The notes under the pieces were generated by a model. It made no database searches, was not told the DNA's origin, and saw only the letters and a program-made list of their open reading frames with translations. A program made the translations under genes and the position numbers. Below, one piece after another: positions 28,122 through 35,061 of a DNA stretch of 64,000 nucleotides. The stretch is from Halomarina ordinaria (GTDB lineage: Archaea; Halobacteriota; Halobacteria; Halobacteriales; Haloarculaceae). The stretch is taken from positions 1-64,000 of the forward strand of contig NZ_JARRAH010000004.1 in the NCBI RefSeq assembly GCF_030553305.1, read 5' to 3'. How positions within the stretch are numbered: position 1 is the first letter of the stretch; each line of letters begins with the position of its first letter.

Positions 28122-28373
28122 TTACTCGACGTCGACGCCCCAGGCGTCGTGCTCGCTCGTGACATCGGTCGGCTCCTCACCAGCGTAGCCGTCGAAGTCG
28201 GCGAACGTGCCCGTTTGCTGTTGGATCACTTGGACTCGGATGCTCCCGTCATCCTCGAGCTGCCAGCGGAGCTGATCGCCATCATCGATATTGAGTTCAC
28301 GCCGAATCCGGGCGGGGATGTTTGCCTGGTTTCCAGACACCTTGCTTTCGGCGTCGATTCTGTCGCTGCTCAT
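28122..28373 (-). CDS. vapB: AbrB-type VapB antitoxin
   Basis: 83 residues. The N-terminal SpoVT/AbrB fold reads SKVSGNQANIPARIRRELNIDDGDQLRWQLEDDGSIRVQV (residues 10-49, quoted in two parts by motif: PARIRRELNI and GDQLRW). The acidic C terminus likely wraps the toxin. It precedes vapC with no spacing and should autoregulate the pair. Confidence 0.85.
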   Translation of the reverse strand: MSSDRIDAESKVSGNQANIPARIRRELNIDDGDQLRWQLEDDGSIRVQVIQQQTGTFADFDGYAGEEPTDVTSEHDAWGVDVE

Positions 28374-28447
28374 ACCTCACGGTAGGTGACCGGCCGTGAA
28401 AAGTCTAGTGTGCCGCCACACTACCACGCGCTCCAGAAGATATCGTT

Positions 28448-29269
28448 CTAGTTCGAGGGTGCTGGAAGGCGCCCATCCGGACGTGGAACACGACCCTGTT
28501 TTATCTCGTGATCGACGCGACGCAGATGCTTACAGCCGCCTTCGGGTGAGCGCTGCTGCCAGTCAGGGCAGGTACACGACTTGTCGATGACGTCGACTTC
28601 GTACCGGTTTCCGGACGCGGACTGAACTTCGTAGCGGCCACCTTTCGAGAGAAGCGAAACGTCCATCGCTTCGGCGACAGCACGCTTCGTTCGGGGCTCG
28701 AGATCGTCCTGTGACTTTGGGTTCTCGTCGACGACCAGTCGGTCGCGAACGTCGCCCGTTCGGCCACCGTCGGGAGCGACGGCTTCCGCAGGGCCACTAA
28801 GCCGCTCGTGGAGCACTTCCTCCACCGGATGGCCTTCCGGCCAGAGGTAATGAACCTCGCGGCGCTCGCGATGGTCATAGGAGCCGCACGCGGCTGCGCT
28901 CCCAGTCCAGACACGCCACGCCCCGAGTGCTGCCATCACGTCGACGATGACTCGCGGAACAGCCTCGTGCTTGTCGGGGTAGAACATCCGAAAGCGAGTA
29001 CATTCCGCCTGCGGCGGAACCGTCTCCCACCACTCGACGTCGTCGTCCCAGCTCTCGCACATCGCCTTATCCTCCCCGTATCCAACGGTCAGGCCGTCGA
29101 TCTGCGGTATCTCCATCGATGTCTCGTCAGCCTCGTCTTCGAGCAGCCGAAGGACGGCGTACCGGAGATACTCGTGATTCGGATTGTCTGAAGATTGGGC
29201 GACCTGCTCGTGGTGCTCTGCGACTCGCTCTGCCTCGTCGAGAACGGTCGGTAGATATTGGTCGGTCAT
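28448..29269 (-). CDS. SWIM zinc-finger protein
   Basis: 273 residues from the ATG at 29269, chosen because hairpin leader 29290-29321 lies just upstream; a longer frame to 29332 would run through that leader. The SWIM motif CTCPDW...GGCKHLRRV lies near residues 233-253 (C-x-C-x(n)-C-x-H). The N-terminal part is unassigned. SWIM domains bind DNA or protein partners; haloarchaeal plasmids often carry them. It is divergent from the next regulator across palindromic element 2. Confidence 0.8.
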   Translation of the reverse strand: MTDQYLPTVLDEAERVAEHHEQVAQSSDNPNHEYLRYAVLRLLEDEADETSMEIPQIDGLTVGYGEDKAMCESWDDDVEWWETVPPQAECTRFRMFYPDKHEAVPRVIVDVMAALGAWRVWTGSAAACGSYDHRERREVHYLWPEGHPVEEVLHERLSGPAEAVAPDGGRTGDVRDRLVVDENPKSQDDLEPRTKRAVAEAMDVSLLSKGGRYEVQSASGNRYEVDVIDKSCTCPDWQQRSPEGGCKHLRRVDHEIKQGRVPRPDGRLPAPSN

Positions 29270-29289
29270 GGGTCGGTGGAGACGGAAGT

Positions 29290-29321
29290 GCGCCTCCGCC
29301 CCTCGGCGGGCGCTGAAAAAC
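29290..29321 (-). promoter_or_regulatory. Leader hairpin 1, before SWIM gene
   Basis: Stem GCGCC/GGCGC (29290-29294 with 29309-29313), RNA-sense loop containing GAGGGGCGGA, preceded by TTTTT. Confidence 0.65.
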
Positions 29322-29363
29322 TTAACCAACAAATACCGATCAATCGTATCCTCTGTTGGTTAA
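29322..29363. repeat. 42-bp palindromic element, copy 2
   Basis: TTAACCAACA, 22 bp, TGTTGGTTAA, between divergent genes and directly next to leader hairpin 1. Confidence 0.85.
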
Positions 29364-29494
29364 CCCCTCTCTGCTCGAATGCTGAGCCGGATCGGACTAC
29401 CGGAGCTAAGAATAGTATATCTGTATAGAGATAACTCTATAGGGAATACGGGGGACAAGACTAATACCGTTAGATGCGATACCGATAACTAACG

Positions 29495-30169
29495 ATGATG
29501 GAGTACGTCGACGAGACCGCGGCGAAGATCATGGTCGCGGCCCGGCCGGGTGACTCGATCCGGCGAATCGCCCAGAAGATCGACGGCTCCTACTCGTGGG
29601 TCTACGACTGGATCGAGCGGTTGGAGGACGCAGGCTTCATCCGGCGTGAGGACGGCATCTACATCGAGAATTACGCTGTCAGGGATCGCTACTACGACCT
29701 CGTCGCGGCCATCTCTCGCGCTGTTCCCCCTTCGATCGACGACGGCTACGTCATTCCACACTTCGCCGGGATGCCCTTTGCGTACACGAAAATCGACGGC
29801 GTCTACGTCTGGACCCACGGCGGCTATCAGATCGCTCGCGGCCACGACGATTATCCGATCTTCATCCAGGTCGCCGACCAGGACGTCGAACGGTGGACAG
29901 CGTTCTTTGATGAGTTCGTGATTCCGAGCCGGATCGAAGAGCGGCCGGACGCGACCGACTCCGACGCGGCCGTCTCGTACGTGTTGTTCCCGGCGAGTGG
30001 GGAGATCACTCGCGAGTGGGTTGACGGCAATCCGGTTATTCCGTTGGATGAGGCAATCGAGCACATGTTGGAGTACCGGGTGAACTACGAGCCGGCGTTG
30101 GAGATGATCGCCGACGAGTACGACCGCGATATCGACGCGTCCCACGAGGATCCGCGTCTCAATGCATGA
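29495..30169 (+). CDS. Winged-helix protein, AbiEi-like antitoxin candidate
   Basis: 224 residues. N-terminal HTH: DSIRRIAQKIDGSYSWVYDWIERLEDAGFI near 20-50. The rest is unassigned but compact. Its stop overlaps the nucleotidyltransferase start by four bases (ATGA), the arrangement of AbiE-type type IV toxin-antitoxin pairs, where the HTH partner represses and counteracts the transferase. A second ATG three bases later is an equal start. The AT-rich stretch 29405-29445 before it likely holds the promoter. Confidence 0.72.
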   Translation: MMEYVDETAAKIMVAARPGDSIRRIAQKIDGSYSWVYDWIERLEDAGFIRREDGIYIENYAVRDRYYDLVAAISRAVPPSIDDGYVIPHFAGMPFAYTKIDGVYVWTHGGYQIARGHDDYPIFIQVADQDVERWTAFFDEFVIPSRIEERPDATDSDAAVSYVLFPASGEITREWVDGNPVIPLDEAIEHMLEYRVNYEPALEMIADEYDRDIDASHEDPRLNA

Positions 30170-30861
30170 GCCTCGGTGAACGCGAAGACGAACTACTGGA
30201 TACGCTGGAGGCAGTCATCGACGCTGACCTGCCGTACGTGCTCGTCGGTGGGTGGGCGATCGCGGCGTTCAATCAACGCTTCACCACGGACGTCGACGTC
30301 GTCATTCCGGCCCAAGCGGTCGACGACTACACTGACCTTCTCACCGACCGCGGCTACGAGAAAACGACCGATGTCGAGCGAAACGAGCTCTACGAGGGCC
30401 GGACTATCCGGTTTACGAAAGATATCGGGAATCCGGTTCAGTTCGACGCGATGGTGGACGCGCTGGGCTGTCGCCAGACGGAAGCTGAATGGTCGTATCG
30501 CTATCTGGCCCAGCACTCTGTCACCGAGGAACTGCGAACCGGGCGCCCGGTAACAGCCAGGATTCCGGAACGGGAGTTGCTGTTCGCGGTGAAACTCCAC
30601 AGTGGCCGCAAGGCAGACTCTCGGGATCTGGTGGTGCTGTCTGCTGGCGCGGATTTCGACCGGATCGCGACTCATCTGCATCGCGGAGAGTCCGAGAAGC
30701 TCGCTGGTCGCATCGAGACTGTCCTCAACCGTCTCACGTCGGAGGATTTCGCAGATGCATTCAAAGGAGTCTTCGAACAGCAAACGGTTCCCGAACAGGA
30801 TATCGATGCCGTCGTTGAGTTCCTTCGTGACCAGCAGCGCCGAATCGATTCTGAACGATAA
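30166..30861 (+). CDS. AbiEii-like nucleotidyltransferase toxin candidate
   Basis: 231 residues. The polymerase-beta-type nucleotidyltransferase signature is clear: VGGWAIAAFNQRFTTDVDVVI near 26-46, a GG followed by DxD. A third acidic residue is likely in VQFDAMVDAL near 89-98. Then ELLFAVKLHSGRKADSRDL near 145-163, as in AbiEii relatives. Family role: nucleotide addition to RNA (tRNA) that blocks growth. Coupled by overlap to the HTH gene. Could be a defence or plasmid maintenance unit. Confidence 0.82.
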   Translation: MSLGEREDELLDTLEAVIDADLPYVLVGGWAIAAFNQRFTTDVDVVIPAQAVDDYTDLLTDRGYEKTTDVERNELYEGRTIRFTKDIGNPVQFDAMVDALGCRQTEAEWSYRYLAQHSVTEELRTGRPVTARIPERELLFAVKLHSGRKADSRDLVVLSAGADFDRIATHLHRGESEKLAGRIETVLNRLTSEDFADAFKGVFEQQTVPEQDIDAVVEFLRDQQRRIDSER

Positions 30862-30926
30862 CATCGACTGTCGATGGGTATGTCTCGGGACCGATCGAAA
30901 CACACGGGGTCGGGACGCCGAACGAA

Positions 30927-30967
30927 TTAACCAACAGAGTGGGGTAGTACCCCAAGGCGTTGGTTAA
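30927..30967. repeat. 41-bp palindromic element, copy 3
   Basis: TTAACCAACA, 21 bp, CGTTGGTTAA, between convergent gene ends. Here it cannot be a simple start-site operator for either neighbour. Confidence 0.85.
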
Positions 30968-30985
30968 CAGCCGGGAAGGGGGTGT

Positions 30986-31915
30986 TCAGCCCTCGTCGAT
31001 CGCCCCGATGATCTTCTGCGCGGTTGAACTAATCCGGCCGAGACGATCCTGGATCACCTCGGGATCGTCGTCCTGCCACGCGGCAAGATAGAACGCCGAC
31101 CCGCTCGTATCCAGTCCGAAATACCGCCCGACGATGTACGCAACAGCTTCAGCTTCGACCTCGCGTTTCGATCGTTCGTTCTCCTCGCCGACATCGAAAT
31201 GGAGCAGTGCGTGCGCGTATTCGTGAATCAACGTGACCGCGAGGTCGGCCTTGTTCGGGCGAGCTTTCGCCTCGACGACGGGTTGGCACTCGTGGAGATT
31301 CCGGTGTTTGCAGACGCCTTTCGCGTCCCTATGCTCCCACTCAGCAGCGTCGACGACACGGACGTCGACATCGAGAGTAGCTGCCGCATCAAGGAGCGCT
31401 GGCACCAGGTCGTCGGCGTCACCTGTGGCCTCGGTTTCCAGCTCGGGGAGCGGTTCGCCCTCGGTCTGAGACACATCGAAGACAGCCGTTGGCTTGAATC
31501 CGACAAGCCCTTTCGACCACTCGTCCGGCGATGTCTCGTCGTACTCACAGTCGCTTTGCTCGTGGTAACTGGGTGAATTCTCGCACTCCGGGCACTGCTT
31601 GGCAATGATCGGCGCCCAGATCCAGATGGCTGACTCGCCTTCCTGGACATATCGGTCGAACTCATTGCGCCAGGTGTTGTAGCCGGCAACTTTTCTGGCC
31701 TCGGGATACTGGAGTTTGATGAGCAGCGTGTTGCGATGCGAGTAGTCGTGGAAGCGACTCTGGATGTCGAGCCATTCTTGGAACTCCGCGCTGGCCTGTG
31801 CCTCGTCGACGTCGTCAACGAGCTCGTCAATCCACTGTTCGATGGTGCTGTTCATCTCGTCGGATCGCGTGTCGGTCTGTTCAAAGGAGACCGACGAGTT
31901 ACTGGTCGTAGCCAT
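30986..31915 (-). CDS. ArdC-like antirestriction protein with zincin motif
   Basis: 309 residues from the ATG at 31915 (a longer frame to 31969 would overlap leader hairpin 2). The N-terminal ArdC-like ssDNA-binding region contains FHDYSHRNTLLIKLQYPEA near 55-73 and AIWIWAPI near 96-103; the metallopeptidase-like site HEYAHALLHF is at 231-240 with E in EAEAVAY further on. ArdC proteins of conjugative plasmids protect incoming ssDNA or block host restriction. Its presence supports transfer of this replicon. Two CxxC-like groups between the domains suggest extra metal binding. Confidence 0.85.
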   Translation of the reverse strand: MATTSNSSVSFEQTDTRSDEMNSTIEQWIDELVDDVDEAQASAEFQEWLDIQSRFHDYSHRNTLLIKLQYPEARKVAGYNTWRNEFDRYVQEGESAIWIWAPIIAKQCPECENSPSYHEQSDCEYDETSPDEWSKGLVGFKPTAVFDVSQTEGEPLPELETEATGDADDLVPALLDAAATLDVDVRVVDAAEWEHRDAKGVCKHRNLHECQPVVEAKARPNKADLAVTLIHEYAHALLHFDVGEENERSKREVEAEAVAYIVGRYFGLDTSGSAFYLAAWQDDDPEVIQDRLGRISSTAQKIIGAIDEG

Positions 31916-31960
31916 TGTGTTCACCGAATCGAGTTCACGGCGACTGCGGCAGTTCAGGCC

Positions 31961-31990
31961 GCGCCGCACCCCTTAGGGGCGCAGAAAAAC
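31961..31990 (-). promoter_or_regulatory. Leader hairpin 2, before ArdC-like gene
   Basis: Stem GCGCC/GGCGC (31961-31965 with 31978-31982); RNA-sense loop CCTAAGGGGTGC; preceded by GTTTTTC. Confidence 0.68.
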
Positions 31991-32070
31991 ACGCCTCCGC
32001 GACTTCGTTCAAGTCGGGGTGGCTGTCAGGGGATGGTGTTAACAACCGCAAGTACATCAGATAAGCCAGA

Positions 32071-32217
32071 ATGGGTCTCTTGAGTACACTCCGCAGGGCC
32101 GTCGAAGGGGAGTCATCGACCCTGTGGGAGTGCCGAAACTGTGGGGAGACACTCTCAGAGGACGCCGAAGAGTGTCCAAGCTGTGGGGCTGAGGATGTCG
32201 CCTACTACGAGCTCTGA
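32071..32217 (+). CDS. Tiny zinc-ribbon protein, 48 residues
   Basis: ATG at 32071, stop TGA at 32215-32217. The product has CRNCG at 21-25 and CPSCG at 35-39, the two-knuckle CPxCG pattern of haloarchaeal micro-zinc-finger proteins. A GTTAAC box at 32038-32043 is about 28 bp upstream, fitting a leaderless message. It is convergent with the next gene with no space (TGATCA shared ends). Such proteins act in regulation or stress but are mostly uncharacterised. Confidence 0.75.
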   Translation: MGLLSTLRRAVEGESSTLWECRNCGETLSEDAEECPSCGAEDVAYYEL

Positions 32218-32562
32218 TCAGCGAAGTGCTTCCTTCTCATCAGCGAAGCCAATCGAGACGAGGTACTCGAGGAACTCGTCGAACCGCTCGACGTCGCTAG
32301 GCGTGTCGGTCGCAAGGTGGCGCGCCCACTCGATGGCCCATTGGAAGGCGGGATCCGTTCCGCCCTTGCCGTGAATGTACCACCATCGAGCCGCTTTCAG
32401 CACGACCAGCGGGTTCGTCGGTGGGTGCTCACCGGCGAGTCCACGGGTGATGGACTCGATTTCGTCGGGGATGTCGGTGAGATTGACCTCGCTTGATTGC
32501 GTGTTGTCGATATCGATCGGAATGTCGTCGATTGAGACGTTGTTTGTCTGTTGTTGGCTCAC
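32218..32562 (-). CDS. Hypothetical haloarchaeal plasmid protein
   Basis: 114 residues. An acidic, Asn/Gln/Thr-rich N terminus (QQQTNNVSIDDIPIDIDN) precedes a helical C-terminal part with LKAARWWYIHGKGG and WAIEWARHLATDTPSDVERF. Not recognised. Preceded by leader hairpin 3. Confidence 0.6.
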   Translation of the reverse strand: MSQQQTNNVSIDDIPIDIDNTQSSEVNLTDIPDEIESITRGLAGEHPPTNPLVVLKAARWWYIHGKGGTDPAFQWAIEWARHLATDTPSDVERFDEFLEYLVSIGFADEKEALR

Positions 32563-32580
32563 AGGAGCTCACCTCAGGCT

Positions 32581-32626
32581 GAGGGCTTTCGGAGAAGCCC
32601 TCGCCCTCTCCGGGGGTCCGAAAAAC
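32581..32626 (-). promoter_or_regulatory. Leader hairpin 3, compound
   Basis: Two hairpins: GAGGGCTT/AAGCCCTC with a six-base loop at 32581-32602, then a C-run/G-run stem with sense loop GGAGAGGGCGA, preceded by GTTTTTC. Confidence 0.6.
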
Positions 32627-32773
32627 AGAACGTTGTGTTACGCCGGCGGGGAGTGGACATTATGCTCGTCGATGACGAAGCGGAGGGCGTGTGAGAAGAT
32701 CGATTAGCTGCATCTGATGGCTTCCTATTCACAAGGCGGAACGTATTTTCCCGTAACGGTGGACCGGTGGTAT

Positions 32774-33199
32774 ATGGAGATCGGGTTGGTGAGCTGTACG
32801 AAGGCGAAGGAGGACTCGGCGTCGACGCCGAGGGAACTCTACGAGCCCTCCGCGCTGTTCCGGAAGGCCCGGAGTTACGTCGAGGAGAACCACGATGAGT
32901 GGTACGTGCTTTCGGCGAAGTACAACGTTCTTGATCCAGACGGCTCGCCGATCGAGCCCTACGACGAGACGCTGAACAACGCTGGCGGCGAAGAGCGACG
33001 AGAGTGGAGCCGAACTGTCGTCGGACAGCTACGGGAGCGCGACCTGCTCGCGGAGGGGAACACTCTCGTCATTCACGCTGGGAGGGCGTACTACGAGGAA
33101 CTCCTGCCGCTGCTCCACGACGAGCCAGTCGACGTCGGGATTCCAACCGAGGGACTACGGATGGGCGAGACGTTGTCGTGGTACAATGAACGAATCTAG
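32774..33199 (+). CDS. DUF6884-like protein
   Basis: 141 residues from ATG 32774; the AT-rich box at 32751-32758 is about 23 bp away, so the earlier in-frame ATG at 32717 is unlikely. Conserved signature IGLVSCTKAKEDSASTPREL near 3-22, then YVLSAKYNVLDPDGSPIEPYDETLN near 50-74. The C2 end GMETLSW-like motif is present as MGETLSWYNERI. DUF6884 proteins resemble the domain found with tRNA-guanine transglycosylases and in viruses; role unknown. It overlaps the GIY-YIG gene by 14 bp and may act with it. Confidence 0.75.
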   Translation: MEIGLVSCTKAKEDSASTPRELYEPSALFRKARSYVEENHDEWYVLSAKYNVLDPDGSPIEPYDETLNNAGGEERREWSRTVVGQLRERDLLAEGNTLVIHAGRAYYEELLPLLHDEPVDVGIPTEGLRMGETLSWYNERI

Positions 33200-34049
33200 G
33201 TTCTACGCCGCAGATTGGCTCGGCGTAGAGTGGTCGAATTGGGGGACTCTCGATCCCGGCGGCGACCACCTATCCACGTTCTCCACTGACGAGGGGCTTT
33301 ACCGCGTTCGCCATCCCGCCCGCCCCGGTCTGGAGTATATTGGCGAGACTGGGCGCAGCCTCCGTGGTCGAGTCCGTGCGCTCGCCCACGGGGCGTTCGC
33401 CGAGGAAATGCCTTATCGCGATCCACACACCGCGGCACCATGTCTCTGGGCTGTCCAGCAGGAGGAGGCCGAGAAACTGGAGGTGTCGGTCACGACGCCG
33501 ACGCTCGCTGAGGACAAGCAATCTCGAAAGGCGTTCGAGGACGCGCTAATCGCAGTCTACCGCCGTGAAATGGGCGAGAGTCCGACGGCGAACTTCGGCC
33601 GGATTATTGACGGCTACCGGCAGTCGACGTACCGCAGCGGCGAGGAACGCGGCGGGCCGCTCGAACCAGGTCAGACGGAGTCTAACACTGAGGACGGTGT
33701 CGGCCCGCTGGATTGGAGCCAGAGCAACGACATGTTCTCGGAGGACTGGATGGGGCTCTTGTGGTCGTCTCCACGACCGTTGGCAGACGCGGACACGTCG
33801 ATTCCGACGGACGATGGGCTGTACCGGATCTGGCGCGAGGGCGAGGCACCGCCACTGGAGTACATCGGGCAGAGTTCGAATCTCAAGTCACGGCTGTATC
33901 GTCACCGGCGAAACCGGCACGATGCGTTGCTATTCTCGTACTCAGAACTGGGGGAGCACGACGCCCAGCACAAGCGCGAAGAGGTTGAGACGGAGCTTAT
34001 CGGCGTTCACTGGTTGGAAGTTGGGGAGAGTCCACAAGATCAGTTCTAG
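33186..34049 (+). CDS. Tandem GIY-YIG nuclease-like protein
   Basis: 287 residues with two GIY-YIG-like units. Unit 1: GLYRVRHPARPGLEYIGETGRSLRGRVRAL near 37-66, cited as GLYRV...LEYIGETG and R in RGRVR. Unit 2: GLYRIWREG...LEYIGQSSNLKSRLYRHRR near 217-245. Each is preceded by a similar DWLGVEWSN or DWMGLLWSS segment, so the protein arose by internal duplication. Acidic candidates (E118 and E268 regions) could complete the metal sites. GIY-YIG enzymes nick DNA; a two-site protein could make paired cuts. It overlaps the DUF6884 gene. Confidence 0.78.
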   Translation: MNESRFYAADWLGVEWSNWGTLDPGGDHLSTFSTDEGLYRVRHPARPGLEYIGETGRSLRGRVRALAHGAFAEEMPYRDPHTAAPCLWAVQQEEAEKLEVSVTTPTLAEDKQSRKAFEDALIAVYRREMGESPTANFGRIIDGYRQSTYRSGEERGGPLEPGQTESNTEDGVGPLDWSQSNDMFSEDWMGLLWSSPRPLADADTSIPTDDGLYRIWREGEAPPLEYIGQSSNLKSRLYRHRRNRHDALLFSYSELGEHDAQHKREEVETELIGVHWLEVGESPQDQF

Positions 34050-34143
34050 ATATCCTAACTCTCTACCCTCATACCCATGTGTAGTTCTGGAATAGGTTTT
34101 TGCCCTCGGGGCTGAATCTTCTTGCAACTAAACAGAATCCCAG

Positions 34144-35061
34144 ATGGAGAATGAAATAGAAGTCCCTTGGTCAGAACATACCGTAATCGAGAAGTCAGAA
34201 CTACTGGACAACCTCTCTGATGCTGGTGAATGGCATGAAGACAAGATAAAGACGTCCTCTTTCATCGTCAGTCCAAGTTACGGAACCCTGGATTATGACG
34301 GCTTCGTGAGTTTTCTTCGGAACAAATTCATGTTCTTTGCGCTGTCGAAAGATGAGATTCAGGAGTCCGAACGCCCTCATCTTGAAGCACAGCAGCTCTC
34401 AGATTACAGGGATGATGCTAAGATGGATGGCAAGTGGGGAGAGCTGATTCTATTTACAATGGTTGAAGGTTTCCTTGACATCCCTATGATGTCGCACAAG
34501 CTTGGGTGGAAACAAAATCCGACTGATCAGGTTAAGGGATCTGACGGCCTCTTCTTCGGGGAATACGAAGGATCCCCGACGTTAGGAATTGGTGAGGCGA
34601 AGATGTACACCGATTTGGATGATGGGATTGAGGAAGCTCTTGACAGCACAGATCGATTCCACGGAGAAGATAGCCAACTCCGAAATCAGCACGAGTTAAC
34701 GGTTGCTATGGGTAATCCGAGCGATAATCTCTCGAAAGAGAAGATCGAACTGCTCTCATCCCTTTTCACGGGGGAATCCCAAGATTACCAAATGCTACAC
34801 CCCATCTTCGTCGGATATGAGGATGCGGAGCTGGAGGAATTCCAGACAAAGCCGGTCGAGGACGATCAGGAACTAGTAGACCAGCTCCATGAACATGTCG
34901 AGGATACTGACTTACTCTCCAAAGTAACCGACTCTCTGGAGGATGACTACAGTCATCTTCGAAAGCACTGGTTGACATTCTTTTTCCTCCCACTAGAGGA
35001 CAAAGATAGGTTTGTAGAGAACGTCAAAGCGGCTATCTACCCCTGGACGACGAACCACTAA
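34144..35061 (+). CDS. hamA: Hachiman HamA nuclease (DUF1837)
   Basis: 305 residues. DUF1837-type PD-(D/E)xK nuclease: E100 in KWGELILF, D134 in KGSDGLFF and E151-A-K153 in GIGEAKMY. All catalytic residues are present. In Hachiman, HamA is held inactive by HamB and released when HamB meets damaged or abnormal DNA, then degrades cellular and phage DNA. The stop overlaps the hamB start by one base (TAATG). Sequence is AT-richer than the neighbouring plasmid genes, a sign of recent transfer. A DNA-repair nuclease role is the alternative, but the partner gene makes Hachiman the clear reading. Confidence 0.9.
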   Translation: MENEIEVPWSEHTVIEKSELLDNLSDAGEWHEDKIKTSSFIVSPSYGTLDYDGFVSFLRNKFMFFALSKDEIQESERPHLEAQQLSDYRDDAKMDGKWGELILFTMVEGFLDIPMMSHKLGWKQNPTDQVKGSDGLFFGEYEGSPTLGIGEAKMYTDLDDGIEEALDSTDRFHGEDSQLRNQHELTVAMGNPSDNLSKEKIELLSSLFTGESQDYQMLHPIFVGYEDAELEEFQTKPVEDDQELVDQLHEHVEDTDLLSKVTDSLEDDYSHLRKHWLTFFFLPLEDKDRFVENVKAAIYPWTTNH

